Of a DNA stretch of 22,925 nucleotides, positions 1 to 7,586 are shown piece after piece. The DNA comes from Candidatus Aerophobota bacterium (GTDB taxonomy: Bacteria > Aerophobota > Aerophobia > Aerophobales > B3-G15): positions 1 through 22,925 of the forward strand of contig JAGGZA010000149.1 of assembly GCA_021162265.1 (NCBI GenBank). The letters run 5' to 3'. The notes under the pieces are model-generated. The model saw only the letters and a program-made list of their open reading frames with translations, searched no databases and was not told the DNA's origin. Every line of letters starts with the position of its first letter. Position 1 is the stretch's first letter. A program made the translations under genes and the position numbers.

Positions 1-33
1 AGATAGGTGAAAATAAATTAAAAGGAGGAGATA

Positions 34-135
34 ATGAAGTCAAAAATAACGGGGCTCTTTGGAGTATTGTTGCTTGTAGTTGCTTTTTGTCTTTCTCAGG
101 CTGGGAATAATAGTGAGTCTTTTATTGATCTTTAG
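34..135 (+). pseudogene. Orphan signal-peptide ORF, possible remnant of a transporter binding-protein gene
   Basis: This is a 33-codon ATG-to-TAG ORF with a very strong ribosome-binding site (AAAGGAGGAG at 21-30). The peptide has a Lys-containing N-terminus, a hydrophobic core (about residues 6-20) and an Ala-Gly near residues 22-23, so it looks like a secretion signal that stops soon after the expected cleavage site. The 11 bases GAAAATAAATT before its ribosome-binding site (9-19) recur at 553-563 before the tctC ribosome-binding site, and both proteins begin Met-Lys. A truncated duplicate of a tctC-type gene is therefore plausible but unproven, because the remainder is not recognisable downstream. 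It could also be a genuine short secreted peptide. Confidence 0.35.
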
Positions 136-334
136 ATATAAAAAGAGGTTTTTAAATAATAGAAGTTAAAAGAAAAACTATAGTTTTTGTGAATTGAAGA
201 GGAAGAATAGCTCTATAAGCAATGAAAGGGGAAAAAACAGATTTTATTAATGGGGTTTATCCTGCTAGGAAGATGCGAAAAAAAACGGTAAGTAAATGAT
301 AAAATATTTCTGGATCTGTCAAAGTTTTCGGAGG

Positions 335-366
335 AGGACTTTCTCCAAAATTTTAGGAGAAATCCT
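335..366 (+). other. Stem-loop in the tctC upstream region
   Basis: AGGACTTTCTCC (335-346) pairs with GGAGAAATCCT (356-366), with one bulged base, around a short A/T loop. No T-run follows, so it is not a standard intrinsic terminator. It lies just upstream of the promoter candidate and could be the end of an upstream transcript or a protein-binding site. Confidence 0.35.
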
Positions 367-379
367 GCCGACTTACTAT

Positions 380-407
380 TTGACAACTATTGAAGGATTG
401 GTAGAAT
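380..407 (+). promoter_or_regulatory. Candidate sigma-70-type promoter for the tct transporter and downstream genes
   Basis: A perfect -35 box TTGACA (380-385) is followed by a 16-base spacer and TAGAAT (402-407), which matches TATAAT at five of six positions. Transcription would start near 414, leaving a leader of about 170 bases before tctC. This is the best promoter match I see on the plus strand. Activity is inferred from the consensus only. Confidence 0.45.
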
Positions 408-417
408 TAGAAAAATA

Positions 418-435
418 GTAGGCATCCTTGTCTAC
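418..435 (+). promoter_or_regulatory. Small stem-loop / inverted repeat at the predicted transcript start
   Basis: GTAGGCA (418-424) pairs with TGTCTAC (429-435) around a TCCT loop, with one G-T pair. It falls within the first about 20 transcribed bases of the promoter at 380-407. It could be a 5' mRNA hairpin or an operator overlapping the start site for a regulator not encoded here. Confidence 0.3.
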
Positions 436-583
436 CTCCATAATTTAAGAATAAGTTAAGCTACTTTGACTTTCTCAGGGTTAATTTATGGAAATAAAAG
501 ACAAAGGAGGTGAGGTACTTATCAGGTAATTTGCCAGGAAGGAAGACATAAAGAAAATAAATTCAGCAAGGAGGTAATTCTGG

Positions 584-1555
584 ATGAAGCGCAAAGGCAT
601 AATAGTAGCAGGGTTGTGCTTATTATTAATTATTGTTGGCTTAGCAGGGATTGGAATAGCTAAAGAGTATCCTACAAAGCCAATAAAGGGTATAATTTCT
701 TTATCAGCAGGAGGAACAACAGATATTGTTGCGCGAACTTTAGCCCCCTATATGGAAAAGTATTTAGGGCAACCTGTAGTCTTGATAAATGAACCTGGAG
801 CAAATGGAACAATTGCGGTTGCAGATGTTGCAAGAAGAAAACCAGATGGTTACGTATTTGGATGGTGCAATTTACCTACGCTGGTAATCCACAGTCAAAT
901 GAGGGACTTACCTTATGATCCTAAAAAATTTGTGTATGTGGCTTCTCCAATGCCTTACGAATATATAGTATTTGTTAGAAGTGATGCTCAGTGGAATACA
1001 TGGGAGGAGTTTATTGATTATGCTAAAAAACATCCCCGGATGATAACATACGGTGTTCCGGGTCTTGGTTCTACCAATCATCTGGCTATGGAATATATAG
1101 CCATGAAAGAAGGTATTGAGTGGCATGCTGTACCATTTAAGGGAAACCCGGAATCAATTGCAGCAGTAATTGGAGGGCATGTTGATGCCTGTAACACTTC
1201 CACCACAGCAGCAGTATCAGCATATCAGGCAGGAAAAATTAAACCGTTGATAGTATTGAGTAAGAAAAGAATCTCTCTTGTACCAAACACACCAACACTG
1301 CTGGAGAAAGGATATGATTTTTATCAATTTTCCTGTATGGGAGCGATACTTCCTCCTGGTACCCCGGAGTATGCCAGAAGTAAGCTTGAGAAGGCGATTG
1401 AATATGCTTGTAATGTGCCAGAAGTTAAAGAAAGGGCTAAGAAAACTTTATTTGTGACTATTGACTTTAAGAATGGAGCTGAGTATCGTGAGCTGGCAGA
1501 GAAATATTACAAGGTATGGGGTGATATTCTAAGACAGGTAGGTTTACATAAGTAA
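584..1555 (+). CDS. tctC: Tripartite tricarboxylate transporter (TTT) substrate-binding protein, TctC/Bug family
   Basis: This is the extracytoplasmic binding protein that captures an organic acid and delivers it to the TctA/TctB membrane pair. The 323 residues are normal for the family. A signal peptide covers about residues 1-26 (Lys-rich start, long hydrophobic core, cleavage after a Gly-Ile-Ala segment). The mature protein opens with the family pattern YPTKPI, then AGGTTD (42-47), PGANG (71-75) and KPDGY (86-90), all typical of Bug proteins. ATG is preceded by AAGGAGGT at good spacing. The tctB and tctA genes follow directly. The ligand cannot be read from sequence; relatives bind citrate, other carboxylates or sulfonated hydroxy acids, and the downstream hydroxy-acid enzymes favour a hydroxy-carboxylate. 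Confidence 0.93.
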   Translation: MKRKGIIVAGLCLLLIIVGLAGIGIAKEYPTKPIKGIISLSAGGTTDIVARTLAPYMEKYLGQPVVLINEPGANGTIAVADVARRKPDGYVFGWCNLPTLVIHSQMRDLPYDPKKFVYVASPMPYEYIVFVRSDAQWNTWEEFIDYAKKHPRMITYGVPGLGSTNHLAMEYIAMKEGIEWHAVPFKGNPESIAAVIGGHVDACNTSTTAAVSAYQAGKIKPLIVLSKKRISLVPNTPTLLEKGYDFYQFSCMGAILPPGTPEYARSKLEKAIEYACNVPEVKERAKKTLFVTIDFKNGAEYRELAEKYYKVWGDILRQVGLHK

Positions 1556-1567
1556 AATAAATAAAAC

Positions 1568-1606
1568 CGGTCCCTTCATCACTCAGTATTCAGGATGGAG
1601 GGACCG
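1568..1606 (+). other. Intercistronic stem-loop between tctC and tctB
   Basis: CGGTCCCTTCATC (1568-1580) pairs with GATGGAGGGACCG (1594-1606): 13 pairs including one G-T, around a 13-base loop. No T-run follows on the plus strand, so it looks less like a full terminator than a 3'-end stabiliser or partial attenuator. Such an element would let the binding protein be made in excess over the membrane subunits, a common arrangement in binding-protein transporters. Confidence 0.6.
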
Positions 1607-1657
1607 ACAGTAAAAAGTGAGAACAGTTGAAAGTCTTATAGAATCTGGAGATAAAAA

Positions 1658-2176
1658 TTGAAGATAGGAAGAGAAGGAAAAATAGCGCTTGGGTTAATTG
1701 CCTTTTGTCTTATAAACTATTTTTACTTAATCCCCACTCAGGTCGTTCAGCAAGGTTCCTCACCAGTATATCCACTTATTGTGAATACTTTTATTTTAGT
1801 ATCCTCTATCGGGTATTTTTATCAGAGCACGTTAAGAAGAAAAAGAGTTTCTGAGGGTGAAGAGTTTGAAGAGAAGAAAGTTTCTTCAACGGAAAAGGGG
1901 GAAAAGTCTATAAAACCTGTGTTGAGAGTTATCGCTCAGACAGCTTTTATAATTATCTGGGTGACGGTACTCGAGTATGTAGGTTTCTTGCTCTCATCAA
2001 TGGTATTTTTAGCAGCAAGTATTATTTTATATGGTTCTCGTAACTATTTTAAAATTATTACAGCATCTATTTTATTCCCATTGGTTATATATTTACTTTT
2101 CAAAGTAGTGTTGAAAACAGCTTTACCAGAGGGAATTCTGGAGAATTTACTGGGAAGTGTATTTTTTGGTCAGTAA
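1658..2176 (+). CDS. tctB: TTT transporter small membrane subunit, TctB family
   Basis: This is the small integral-membrane subunit of the transporter, 172 residues, usual for TctB. Hydrophobic segments lie at about residues 10-26 and 37-55, followed by a charged Glu/Lys/Ser-rich cytoplasmic stretch (about 60-90) and further membrane spans from about 95 to the C-terminus. TctB sequences diverge strongly, so the call rests on size, hydropathy pattern and position between tctC and tctA. The start is TTG, with GGAG (1647-1650) at good spacing and no better ATG nearby. It ends 19 bases before tctA, so the two are probably co-translated. Confidence 0.85.
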   Translation: MKIGREGKIALGLIAFCLINYFYLIPTQVVQQGSSPVYPLIVNTFILVSSIGYFYQSTLRRKRVSEGEEFEEKKVSSTEKGEKSIKPVLRVIAQTAFIIIWVTVLEYVGFLLSSMVFLAASIILYGSRNYFKIITASILFPLVIYLLFKVVLKTALPEGILENLLGSVFFGQ

Positions 2177-2195
2177 AATCCGGGGAGTTTTATAG

Positions 2196-3716
2196 ATGGA
2201 TTTTATATCTAACTTGATGAAAGGCATTGATTTTGCCTTAAGTTTTACAAACATAATAGGGATCTTGATAGGGTACTTTATAGGAGTGGTCGTTGGTGCT
2301 ACACCAGGGTTGATGGCGACAACAGCTATGGTTTTAATGCTCCCTTTCACTTTCACCTTAGATCCTCTGTTTGCAATAGCGACTTTAATGGGATGCTATA
2401 AGGGAGGTGTCTATGCTGGCTCTATAACCGGGACATTATTTAATATTCCAGGAACACCAGAAGCAGCAGCAACAGCTCTGGATGGTTATCCTATGGGGCA
2501 AAGAGGGGAGGAGCTAAGAGCTTTAGAGATAGACCTTTTTGCCTCTGTTATAGGAGGAACTTTTTCCAACCTCTTGTTACTATTTACTGCAGCACCACTT
2601 GCCTTTATAGCTTTAAAACTTGGTCCACCTGAGGTTGCAGCGCTAATATTTTTTTCACTAACAGTGGTTGTTAGTCTTATGGGTGATACTCCCCTGGAGA
2701 TATGGAAGGGGTTGGTCTCTGTGGGGGGTGGACTATTTATTGGTATGATTGGTCTTGATGCAATGACTACTACAAGAAGATATGGGTTTGGAATAGTAGA
2801 GTTAGACAAGGGAATAGGTTTTATAACCTGTATAATTGGTCTGCTCGCTTTATCAGAAGTTCTGGTTCAGGCTGAAGCTATTACAAGTTTAAAATTAAGT
2901 GACCGCAGGTCCAGAGTGCCATCTAAAAAACCAACATTCAGGTCAAGAATAAATGACCTCAAAGTATGTGCTGTAGATATTTTAAGGTCTTCCCTTTTAG
3001 GTTCATTACTGGGAGCTCTACCGGGCATTGGTGCTACGACTGCTGCTTTTGTAAGCTATGGCGAGGCAAAGAGAGCTGCTAAGAATCCAGAGAACTTTGG
3101 TAAAGGTGATGTAAGAGGGATTGCTGCTCCTGAAGCGGGTAATAATGCTGTATGTGCTGCAAGTCTTATTCCTCTTGTTACTCTGGGTATACCGGGAAGT
3201 GTTGCAGCAGCTGTCTTATTTGGCGCTTTTATGGTGCAGGGGATGATACCCGGTCCTATGCTTATGATAACACATGCAGAATTTCTTTATGGATTGTTTT
3301 TCCTGATGATTCTTACCGATATATTAGGTGGAGCTCTTGTGGCATATCCAATTATCCGTGTAGCTCGATATATATTTCGGAGAGTAGACTATTCTTTGCT
3401 TTTTCCAATTGTTACAGTGTTTTGTGCCGTGGGGGTATATGCAGTGGATTTCAGTATATTTGACATTAAGGTCCTTTTGTTTTTAGGAGTGCTTGGATAT
3501 TTAATGAAGAAAACCAATTTTAATATTCCTGCTCTTGTTTTAGCCTTTATCTTGGGGCCAATTCTTGAAAGGAACATGAGAACAGCTCTCTTAATTTCTC
3601 AGGGAAATCCAGCTATATTCATAAAAAGCCCTGTTGCAGCAGCCTTATTAATTCTGGGTGTAGTTTCGGTTATCCTTTCTTTAAAAAGGAAGAAAAGGAA
3701 AGTAATAACCATATAA
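2196..3716 (+). CDS. tctA: TTT transporter large membrane subunit, TctA family
   Basis: This is the large permease subunit that carries out ion-coupled uptake of the acid presented by TctC. The 506 residues and a hydrophobic pattern of roughly 10-12 membrane spans fit the family. Conserved glycine/proline-rich signatures are visible in both halves, such as the GATPG segment near residue 33 and the PGIGATTA segment in the second half, reflecting the internal repeat of TctA. It is intact and ends in a Lys/Arg-rich tail. It completes a standard C-B-A gene order. The sulfatase-fold gene starts 41 bases downstream with its own AGGAGG, so the transporter probably shares a transcript with the following cassette. 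Confidence 0.93.
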   Translation: MDFISNLMKGIDFALSFTNIIGILIGYFIGVVVGATPGLMATTAMVLMLPFTFTLDPLFAIATLMGCYKGGVYAGSITGTLFNIPGTPEAAATALDGYPMGQRGEELRALEIDLFASVIGGTFSNLLLLFTAAPLAFIALKLGPPEVAALIFFSLTVVVSLMGDTPLEIWKGLVSVGGGLFIGMIGLDAMTTTRRYGFGIVELDKGIGFITCIIGLLALSEVLVQAEAITSLKLSDRRSRVPSKKPTFRSRINDLKVCAVDILRSSLLGSLLGALPGIGATTAAFVSYGEAKRAAKNPENFGKGDVRGIAAPEAGNNAVCAASLIPLVTLGIPGSVAAAVLFGAFMVQGMIPGPMLMITHAEFLYGLFFLMILTDILGGALVAYPIIRVARYIFRRVDYSLLFPIVTVFCAVGVYAVDFSIFDIKVLLFLGVLGYLMKKTNFNIPALVLAFILGPILERNMRTALLISQGNPAIFIKSPVAAALLILGVVSVILSLKRKKRKVITI

Positions 3717-3757
3717 AAAGTAATATATTTAAATATCCTGAATTACAGGAGGAGAAA

Positions 3758-5023
3758 ATGGCAGAAAGAAATATTATTATTATCAGTTTGGATGAAGTCC
3801 GTCCTGATCATTTAAGCTGCTATGGATATGATAAGATAAGTACCACAGCAATTGATGAGGTAGCAAAAGAGGGTGTAAGATTTGAAACCTGTATTACCTC
3901 TGCCGATCTTACCCCAATAGCTATGGGTTCGGTAATTACCGGGAAGTATCCGAACAAACACGGGATGAGAGACCCTTATTCTTATATAAGCGGACCTTCA
4001 ATTGCCGGAATATTGAAAAAAAGTGGTTATACTACTGCTGGGTTTGTGGGAAATGGATTGTTATCAAGAAGACACGGTTTTGCAGAGGGGTTTGACTTCT
4101 GGAATGAGACTTCAAAGGAAACAAGCTGGTTAGAGATTATATATCCGGGAAGAGAGAAAGATGAGATATTTTACGAGGGAAATTACTGGGTTGAAGAGTT
4201 TTTTAAATGGTTAAAAGAGAATTATAAAGAGAAGTTCTTTATATGGGGACATCTTTATGAGACCCACGAAGGATCGGAATATTCTCTTCTCAAAAAAGGT
4301 TTAATAAAGGAAGGAGAACTCCCGGAGTTCAGTTATTACGATGCCAAGATAAAAATGGCTGATGAAAAGTTAATAGGAAGATTACTGGAGACATTGGATG
4401 AGCTTGGTATAGCTGAAAATACGACTCTTGTGGTAATGAGTGATCACGGAACTAACCTTGGTGAGCATCCTGTTGATCCTATTCCCTGGCGAAAGGAAAA
4501 GAAAAAGTATCCTCAGCATACCACTATGTACGATTGTGACTTAAAAGTAGCTATGATTATAAAGGGTGAGGGCTTACCCCGGGGGAAAGTGGTAAAAGGA
4601 ATGGTGCGTTCAATTGATTTAATCCCCACTTTACTTGACCTTCTTGGTATTTCTGTTGAGGAATACGATTTTGATGGGTTAAGTCTTTTACCTGTAATTG
4701 AGAAGGGCAAAGCTGAGGGAAGAGAGGTTTACTCTGAGGATTTATTTGAGTCAAGGGGTAAAGGAGCTCTGCAATCTTTTAGAACCGAGGACTTTAAGTT
4801 CATAAGGAATTTAACGCTGGGAACTGAGGAATACTATGATTTAAATAGTGACCCTCAGGAGCAAAATAACATTGTAGAAAAAGTTGAAAAAGAAAAATTA
4901 ATTGGAATAAGGAAAAAGTTAAATGCTTTTCTAAGAACGCAGGTCTCTGCAGGGAAGGTATTTTCTAAAAAAGAAAAAGAAGCTATTGACAAAAGGCTGA
5001 GAGCACTGGGGTATATAGAGTAA
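3758..5023 (+). CDS. Sulfatase-fold (alkaline phosphatase superfamily) hydrolase/transferase with Thr nucleophile
   Basis: This 421-residue metal-dependent protein has the sulfatase layout: an N-terminal metal-site strand with D12-E13, an H-x-G-type GKYPNKHG segment after the nucleophile region, H170, and the second metal site D229-H230 followed by GEH. At the position of the formylglycine Cys of C-x-P-x-R the sequence has Thr52, and the Arg position is Met56, so standard formylglycine maturation is not possible. Thr nucleophiles are known in this superfamily for phosphodiesterases and phospho-group transferases. There is no signal peptide, so it should act in the cytoplasm. It sits 16 bases upstream of ATP sulfurylase. 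The sulfatase-fold assignment is firm; the substrate is unknown. The residue alignment was made by eye. Confidence 0.85.
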   Translation: MAERNIIIISLDEVRPDHLSCYGYDKISTTAIDEVAKEGVRFETCITSADLTPIAMGSVITGKYPNKHGMRDPYSYISGPSIAGILKKSGYTTAGFVGNGLLSRRHGFAEGFDFWNETSKETSWLEIIYPGREKDEIFYEGNYWVEEFFKWLKENYKEKFFIWGHLYETHEGSEYSLLKKGLIKEGELPEFSYYDAKIKMADEKLIGRLLETLDELGIAENTTLVVMSDHGTNLGEHPVDPIPWRKEKKKYPQHTTMYDCDLKVAMIIKGEGLPRGKVVKGMVRSIDLIPTLLDLLGISVEEYDFDGLSLLPVIEKGKAEGREVYSEDLFESRGKGALQSFRTEDFKFIRNLTLGTEEYYDLNSDPQEQNNIVEKVEKEKLIGIRKKLNAFLRTQVSAGKVFSKKEKEAIDKRLRALGYIE

Positions 5024-5039
5024 AAAGGAGCTGTTAAGG

Positions 5040-6296
5040 ATGATATATACAGGTCATGGCAACAGGGAAATTGTGGAAAGAATAATGCCTGTGTCTGAGG
5101 CAAGAAAGAGAATCAGAGGATTAAAAAAAGTTGATGTTACTGGAAGATGTGCCAGGGAATGTATTGATATTGCTTATGGTTTCTTTACACCCCTTCAGGG
5201 GTTTATGGGAAGAGAGGATGTTGATGCGGTATGTGAAAAAATGACCTTGAAAGATGGAACTTTATGGTCTATCCCTATTGTTCTTGATGTTGAAGGTGAA
5301 GAGGTTAAAGAAAAAGGTATTAAAGAAGATGATACTATCCTCCTTACCTTCTCCGGTAAACCTCTTGCTATTCTGGAGGTGGAGGACATATTTGGTTATG
5401 AAAAGGCTAAAATGGCAGAAGCTGTGCTGGGAGCAACTGACGAGAGACATCCAGGGGTAAGGATGATTAATAAGTTAAAGGATACATTTATTGGAGGAAA
5501 GGTTACTTTGGTAAATCCCCCTGAGTTTCAACCTCCTTTTGATAAGTTCTGGTATACCCCAAAGGATTTAAGAGAAAAAATTGCGGAAAGGGGATGGAAA
5601 AGAGTAGTTGCTCACCAGACAAGAAATGTACCTCACACAGGTCATGAATGGCTTATGAAAGGAGCCTGGTTTTCTGCTAATGGTGATCTTCCCGTGGAAA
5701 AACTTCAAACAGGAATCCTGGTTAACTGTATAATTGGACCAAAAAGAGAGGGTGATTATATAGATGAGGCTATTGTTCTTTGCCATGATGAACTTCGCAA
5801 CTCAGGATATTTTCGAGAAGATATACATCTGGTTTCCATCTCCCTGTGGGATATGAGGTATGCAGGACCAAAAGAGGCAATATTCCATGCCATATTGAGA
5901 GAAAACTTAGGGTGTACTCACCATATGTTTGGCAGGGATCATGCAGGTGTTGGAAGCTTTTACGATCCTTACGATGCTCACAGAATATTTGATGAAATTC
6001 CTGAGGGGAGTTTAAATATTAAACCAATTCGTGTGCTTGAATGGTGGTACTGCCCTGTTTGTGGAGAGGTAACTTATTCTGGACTTTGCGGGCATAAAGA
6101 GAAGAGACAGAAATTCAGTGGTACTTTAATCAGGAGTATGTTGCAGGACAGGGTAAAACCTACCAAACTTATCTTCAGACCAGAGGTTTATGATAAGGTT
6201 ATGGAATGTGCAAAAAAGTATGGTTTTGGTTCCCCCTTTTGCACGAAGAGGTATTTAGCTGAAAGAGGACCTGTTTTTGTGCTTTCAGATATGTAA
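5040..6296 (+). CDS. sat: ATP sulfurylase (sulfate adenylyltransferase, homomeric type)
   Basis: It interconverts ATP plus sulfate with adenylyl sulfate (APS) plus pyrophosphate. The 418 residues match the bacterial/archaeal homomeric enzyme. Catalytic features are intact: QTRN (193-196) with H199-x-x-H202, and GRDH (298-301) in the nucleotide-binding region. A probable zinc site, C338-x2-C341-x8-C350-x-H352, resembles that of the Thermus enzyme, though the last spacing appears shorter. No APS-kinase domain is fused to it. It is sandwiched between two sulfatase-fold genes and followed by a CysD/CysH-like gene. No dissimilatory AprAB or DsrAB genes are in view, so the direction, APS synthesis or ATP regeneration from APS, cannot be read from context. 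Confidence 0.95.
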   Translation: MIYTGHGNREIVERIMPVSEARKRIRGLKKVDVTGRCARECIDIAYGFFTPLQGFMGREDVDAVCEKMTLKDGTLWSIPIVLDVEGEEVKEKGIKEDDTILLTFSGKPLAILEVEDIFGYEKAKMAEAVLGATDERHPGVRMINKLKDTFIGGKVTLVNPPEFQPPFDKFWYTPKDLREKIAERGWKRVVAHQTRNVPHTGHEWLMKGAWFSANGDLPVEKLQTGILVNCIIGPKREGDYIDEAIVLCHDELRNSGYFREDIHLVSISLWDMRYAGPKEAIFHAILRENLGCTHHMFGRDHAGVGSFYDPYDAHRIFDEIPEGSLNIKPIRVLEWWYCPVCGEVTYSGLCGHKEKRQKFSGTLIRSMLQDRVKPTKLIFRPEVYDKVMECAKKYGFGSPFCTKRYLAERGPVFVLSDM

Positions 6297-6332
6297 TTTG
6301 TACATAAGGTAAACCCATATCAGGAGGGTTAA

Positions 6333-7562
6333 ATGAATTCTTTAAGATTAAAAAATGTGATTTTACTTACCGTAGATACGCTTAGAAAGGATGTTCTTGG
6401 ATGCTATAACCCGGAGAGCAAGTTAACTCCTTTTATTGACTCTCTCCAGGACAGATGTATTAAGTTTACCAATATGCAGGCTATAGGTCCTTACACTCAG
6501 GCATCGTTCCCGGGTATACTTACCTCTTCCTACTATTTTGACTGGGGGAGGCATAAAAAGTGTCCACCTCAGAGGATTTTAATTTCTGAAGTTCTTAAGA
6601 AAGGGGGAATTACAACAGCCGGAATTCATTCAAATCCCTATATTAGCGAGTTTTTTGGCTGGAACAGAGGCTGGGATTTCTTTTACGACTCAATGGAGGA
6701 GGAAGTAACAGATGAGGTTCCTTATATAAAGGGTGATAAGATTAATAAAAAAGTTGATGAATGGTTATCCTCGCACATTAAAGGAAAAGATTATGGTAGG
6801 TTTTTCCTGTGGATGCACTATATGGATGTACATGAACCTTATGTTCCTGAGAGAAGATATGTTGAAATGGTTGACCCTTCTATTAAACTCAGCAGTAATG
6901 AAATGTTTAACTTATTTAAAAATGTAATTCTCAAAAGGGATGTATCAGACAAAGAAAAGGTAGAGCTTTTAAAAAAACTTTATTTTGCTCATGTTAGAGA
7001 GATAGATGAGTATGTTCAGGATTTTTTTAGCATATTAAAAAGATACGATCTTCTGGAAAACTCTACAGTTATAATAACTTCAGATCACGGAGATGAATTT
7101 GGTGAACATGGTGGGTTATCTCATGATGGTAAATTTTATTCTGAACTTATAAATGTTCCCTTTTTAATTTATAACCCTGGAGAGGATGAAGGGAAAGTGT
7201 GCGATAAGTTAGTTAGCAATATAGATATACCTCCAACTATTCTCCACATTTTTGGTCTTGAGCAATTTAAAGGTTTTAAGGGTCATTCTCTTCTTCCGCT
7301 TGAAAATTATCCTGAGAAGGGATGCTTTGGTGAGGCTATTGACAAGAGAAGTGCCCATGAAAAAGAAACAGATAAACCAACATACTATTATCAGGAAGAA
7401 AAACTTAAAATAATATACAGGGAGAGCACAGATACCTGGGAGATGTATGACCTCAGAGATGATCCCCGGGAGCTTAATAATATAGTTAATATATCAACCG
7501 GAGCAGAGAGTATGAAGCAGATATTAAAGCCACGGATAGGAAGATGGCTAAAAGATAAATAG
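6333..7562 (+). CDS. Second sulfatase-fold hydrolase/transferase with Thr nucleophile
   Basis: This 409-residue sulfatase-superfamily protein is clearly diverged from the one at 3758. Visible features are the first metal Asp15 in a TVDTLR strand, H162 and H167 in a MHYMDVHEPY segment, the D251-H252-G loop with GEHG, and a following H264-D265. At the formylglycine-Cys position it has Thr55 within PYTQASFP, a pattern seen in a broad group of annotated sulfatases that cannot form formylglycine. No signal peptide is seen, so a cytoplasmic location is expected. An AGGAGG motif precedes the ATG. It lies directly between sat and the CysD/CysH-like gene. The biochemical reaction (sulfate ester, phosphodiester or transfer) is open. 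Confidence 0.85.
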   Translation: MNSLRLKNVILLTVDTLRKDVLGCYNPESKLTPFIDSLQDRCIKFTNMQAIGPYTQASFPGILTSSYYFDWGRHKKCPPQRILISEVLKKGGITTAGIHSNPYISEFFGWNRGWDFFYDSMEEEVTDEVPYIKGDKINKKVDEWLSSHIKGKDYGRFFLWMHYMDVHEPYVPERRYVEMVDPSIKLSSNEMFNLFKNVILKRDVSDKEKVELLKKLYFAHVREIDEYVQDFFSILKRYDLLENSTVIITSDHGDEFGEHGGLSHDGKFYSELINVPFLIYNPGEDEGKVCDKLVSNIDIPPTILHIFGLEQFKGFKGHSLLPLENYPEKGCFGEAIDKRSAHEKETDKPTYYYQEEKLKIIYRESTDTWEMYDLRDDPRELNNIVNISTGAESMKQILKPRIGRWLKDK

Positions 7563-7586
7563 CAAGCAAATACAAGGAGGTAAAGT

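Larger units (their letters stand above)
136..583. other. Leader/intergenic region without a convincing gene
   Basis: About 450 A+T-rich bases lie between the orphan ORF and tctC. No ORF here has both a good start signal and recognisable protein content. It holds a stem-loop (335-366), a promoter candidate (380-407), a second small stem-loop (418-435) and a strong Shine-Dalgarno-like AGGAGG at 505-510 with no usable start codon at normal spacing. The real tctC ribosome-binding site, AAGGAGGT, lies at 568-575. Confidence 0.6.

Noticed and set aside
222..299. A 25-codon ATG ORF in the leader
   Set aside because: It has no ribosome-binding site, no recognisable content and very low complexity (Lys-rich); it is likely chance.
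466..494. Second promoter candidate with TTGACT
   Set aside because: No acceptable -10 box occurs 16-18 bases downstream.
505..551. GTG-started 13-codon leader peptide beside AGGAGG
   Set aside because: The Shine-Dalgarno-like sequence directly abuts the GTG, so spacing is too short for normal initiation.
3152..3463. 103-codon plus-strand ORF inside tctA
   Set aside because: It is an out-of-frame shadow of tctA, rich in Cys/Ser/Tyr, with no family resemblance.
3758..7562. Calling the two sulfatase-fold genes secreted aryl- or choline-sulfatases
   Set aside because: They have no signal peptide and no C/S-x-P-x-R motif; Thr occupies the nucleophile position.
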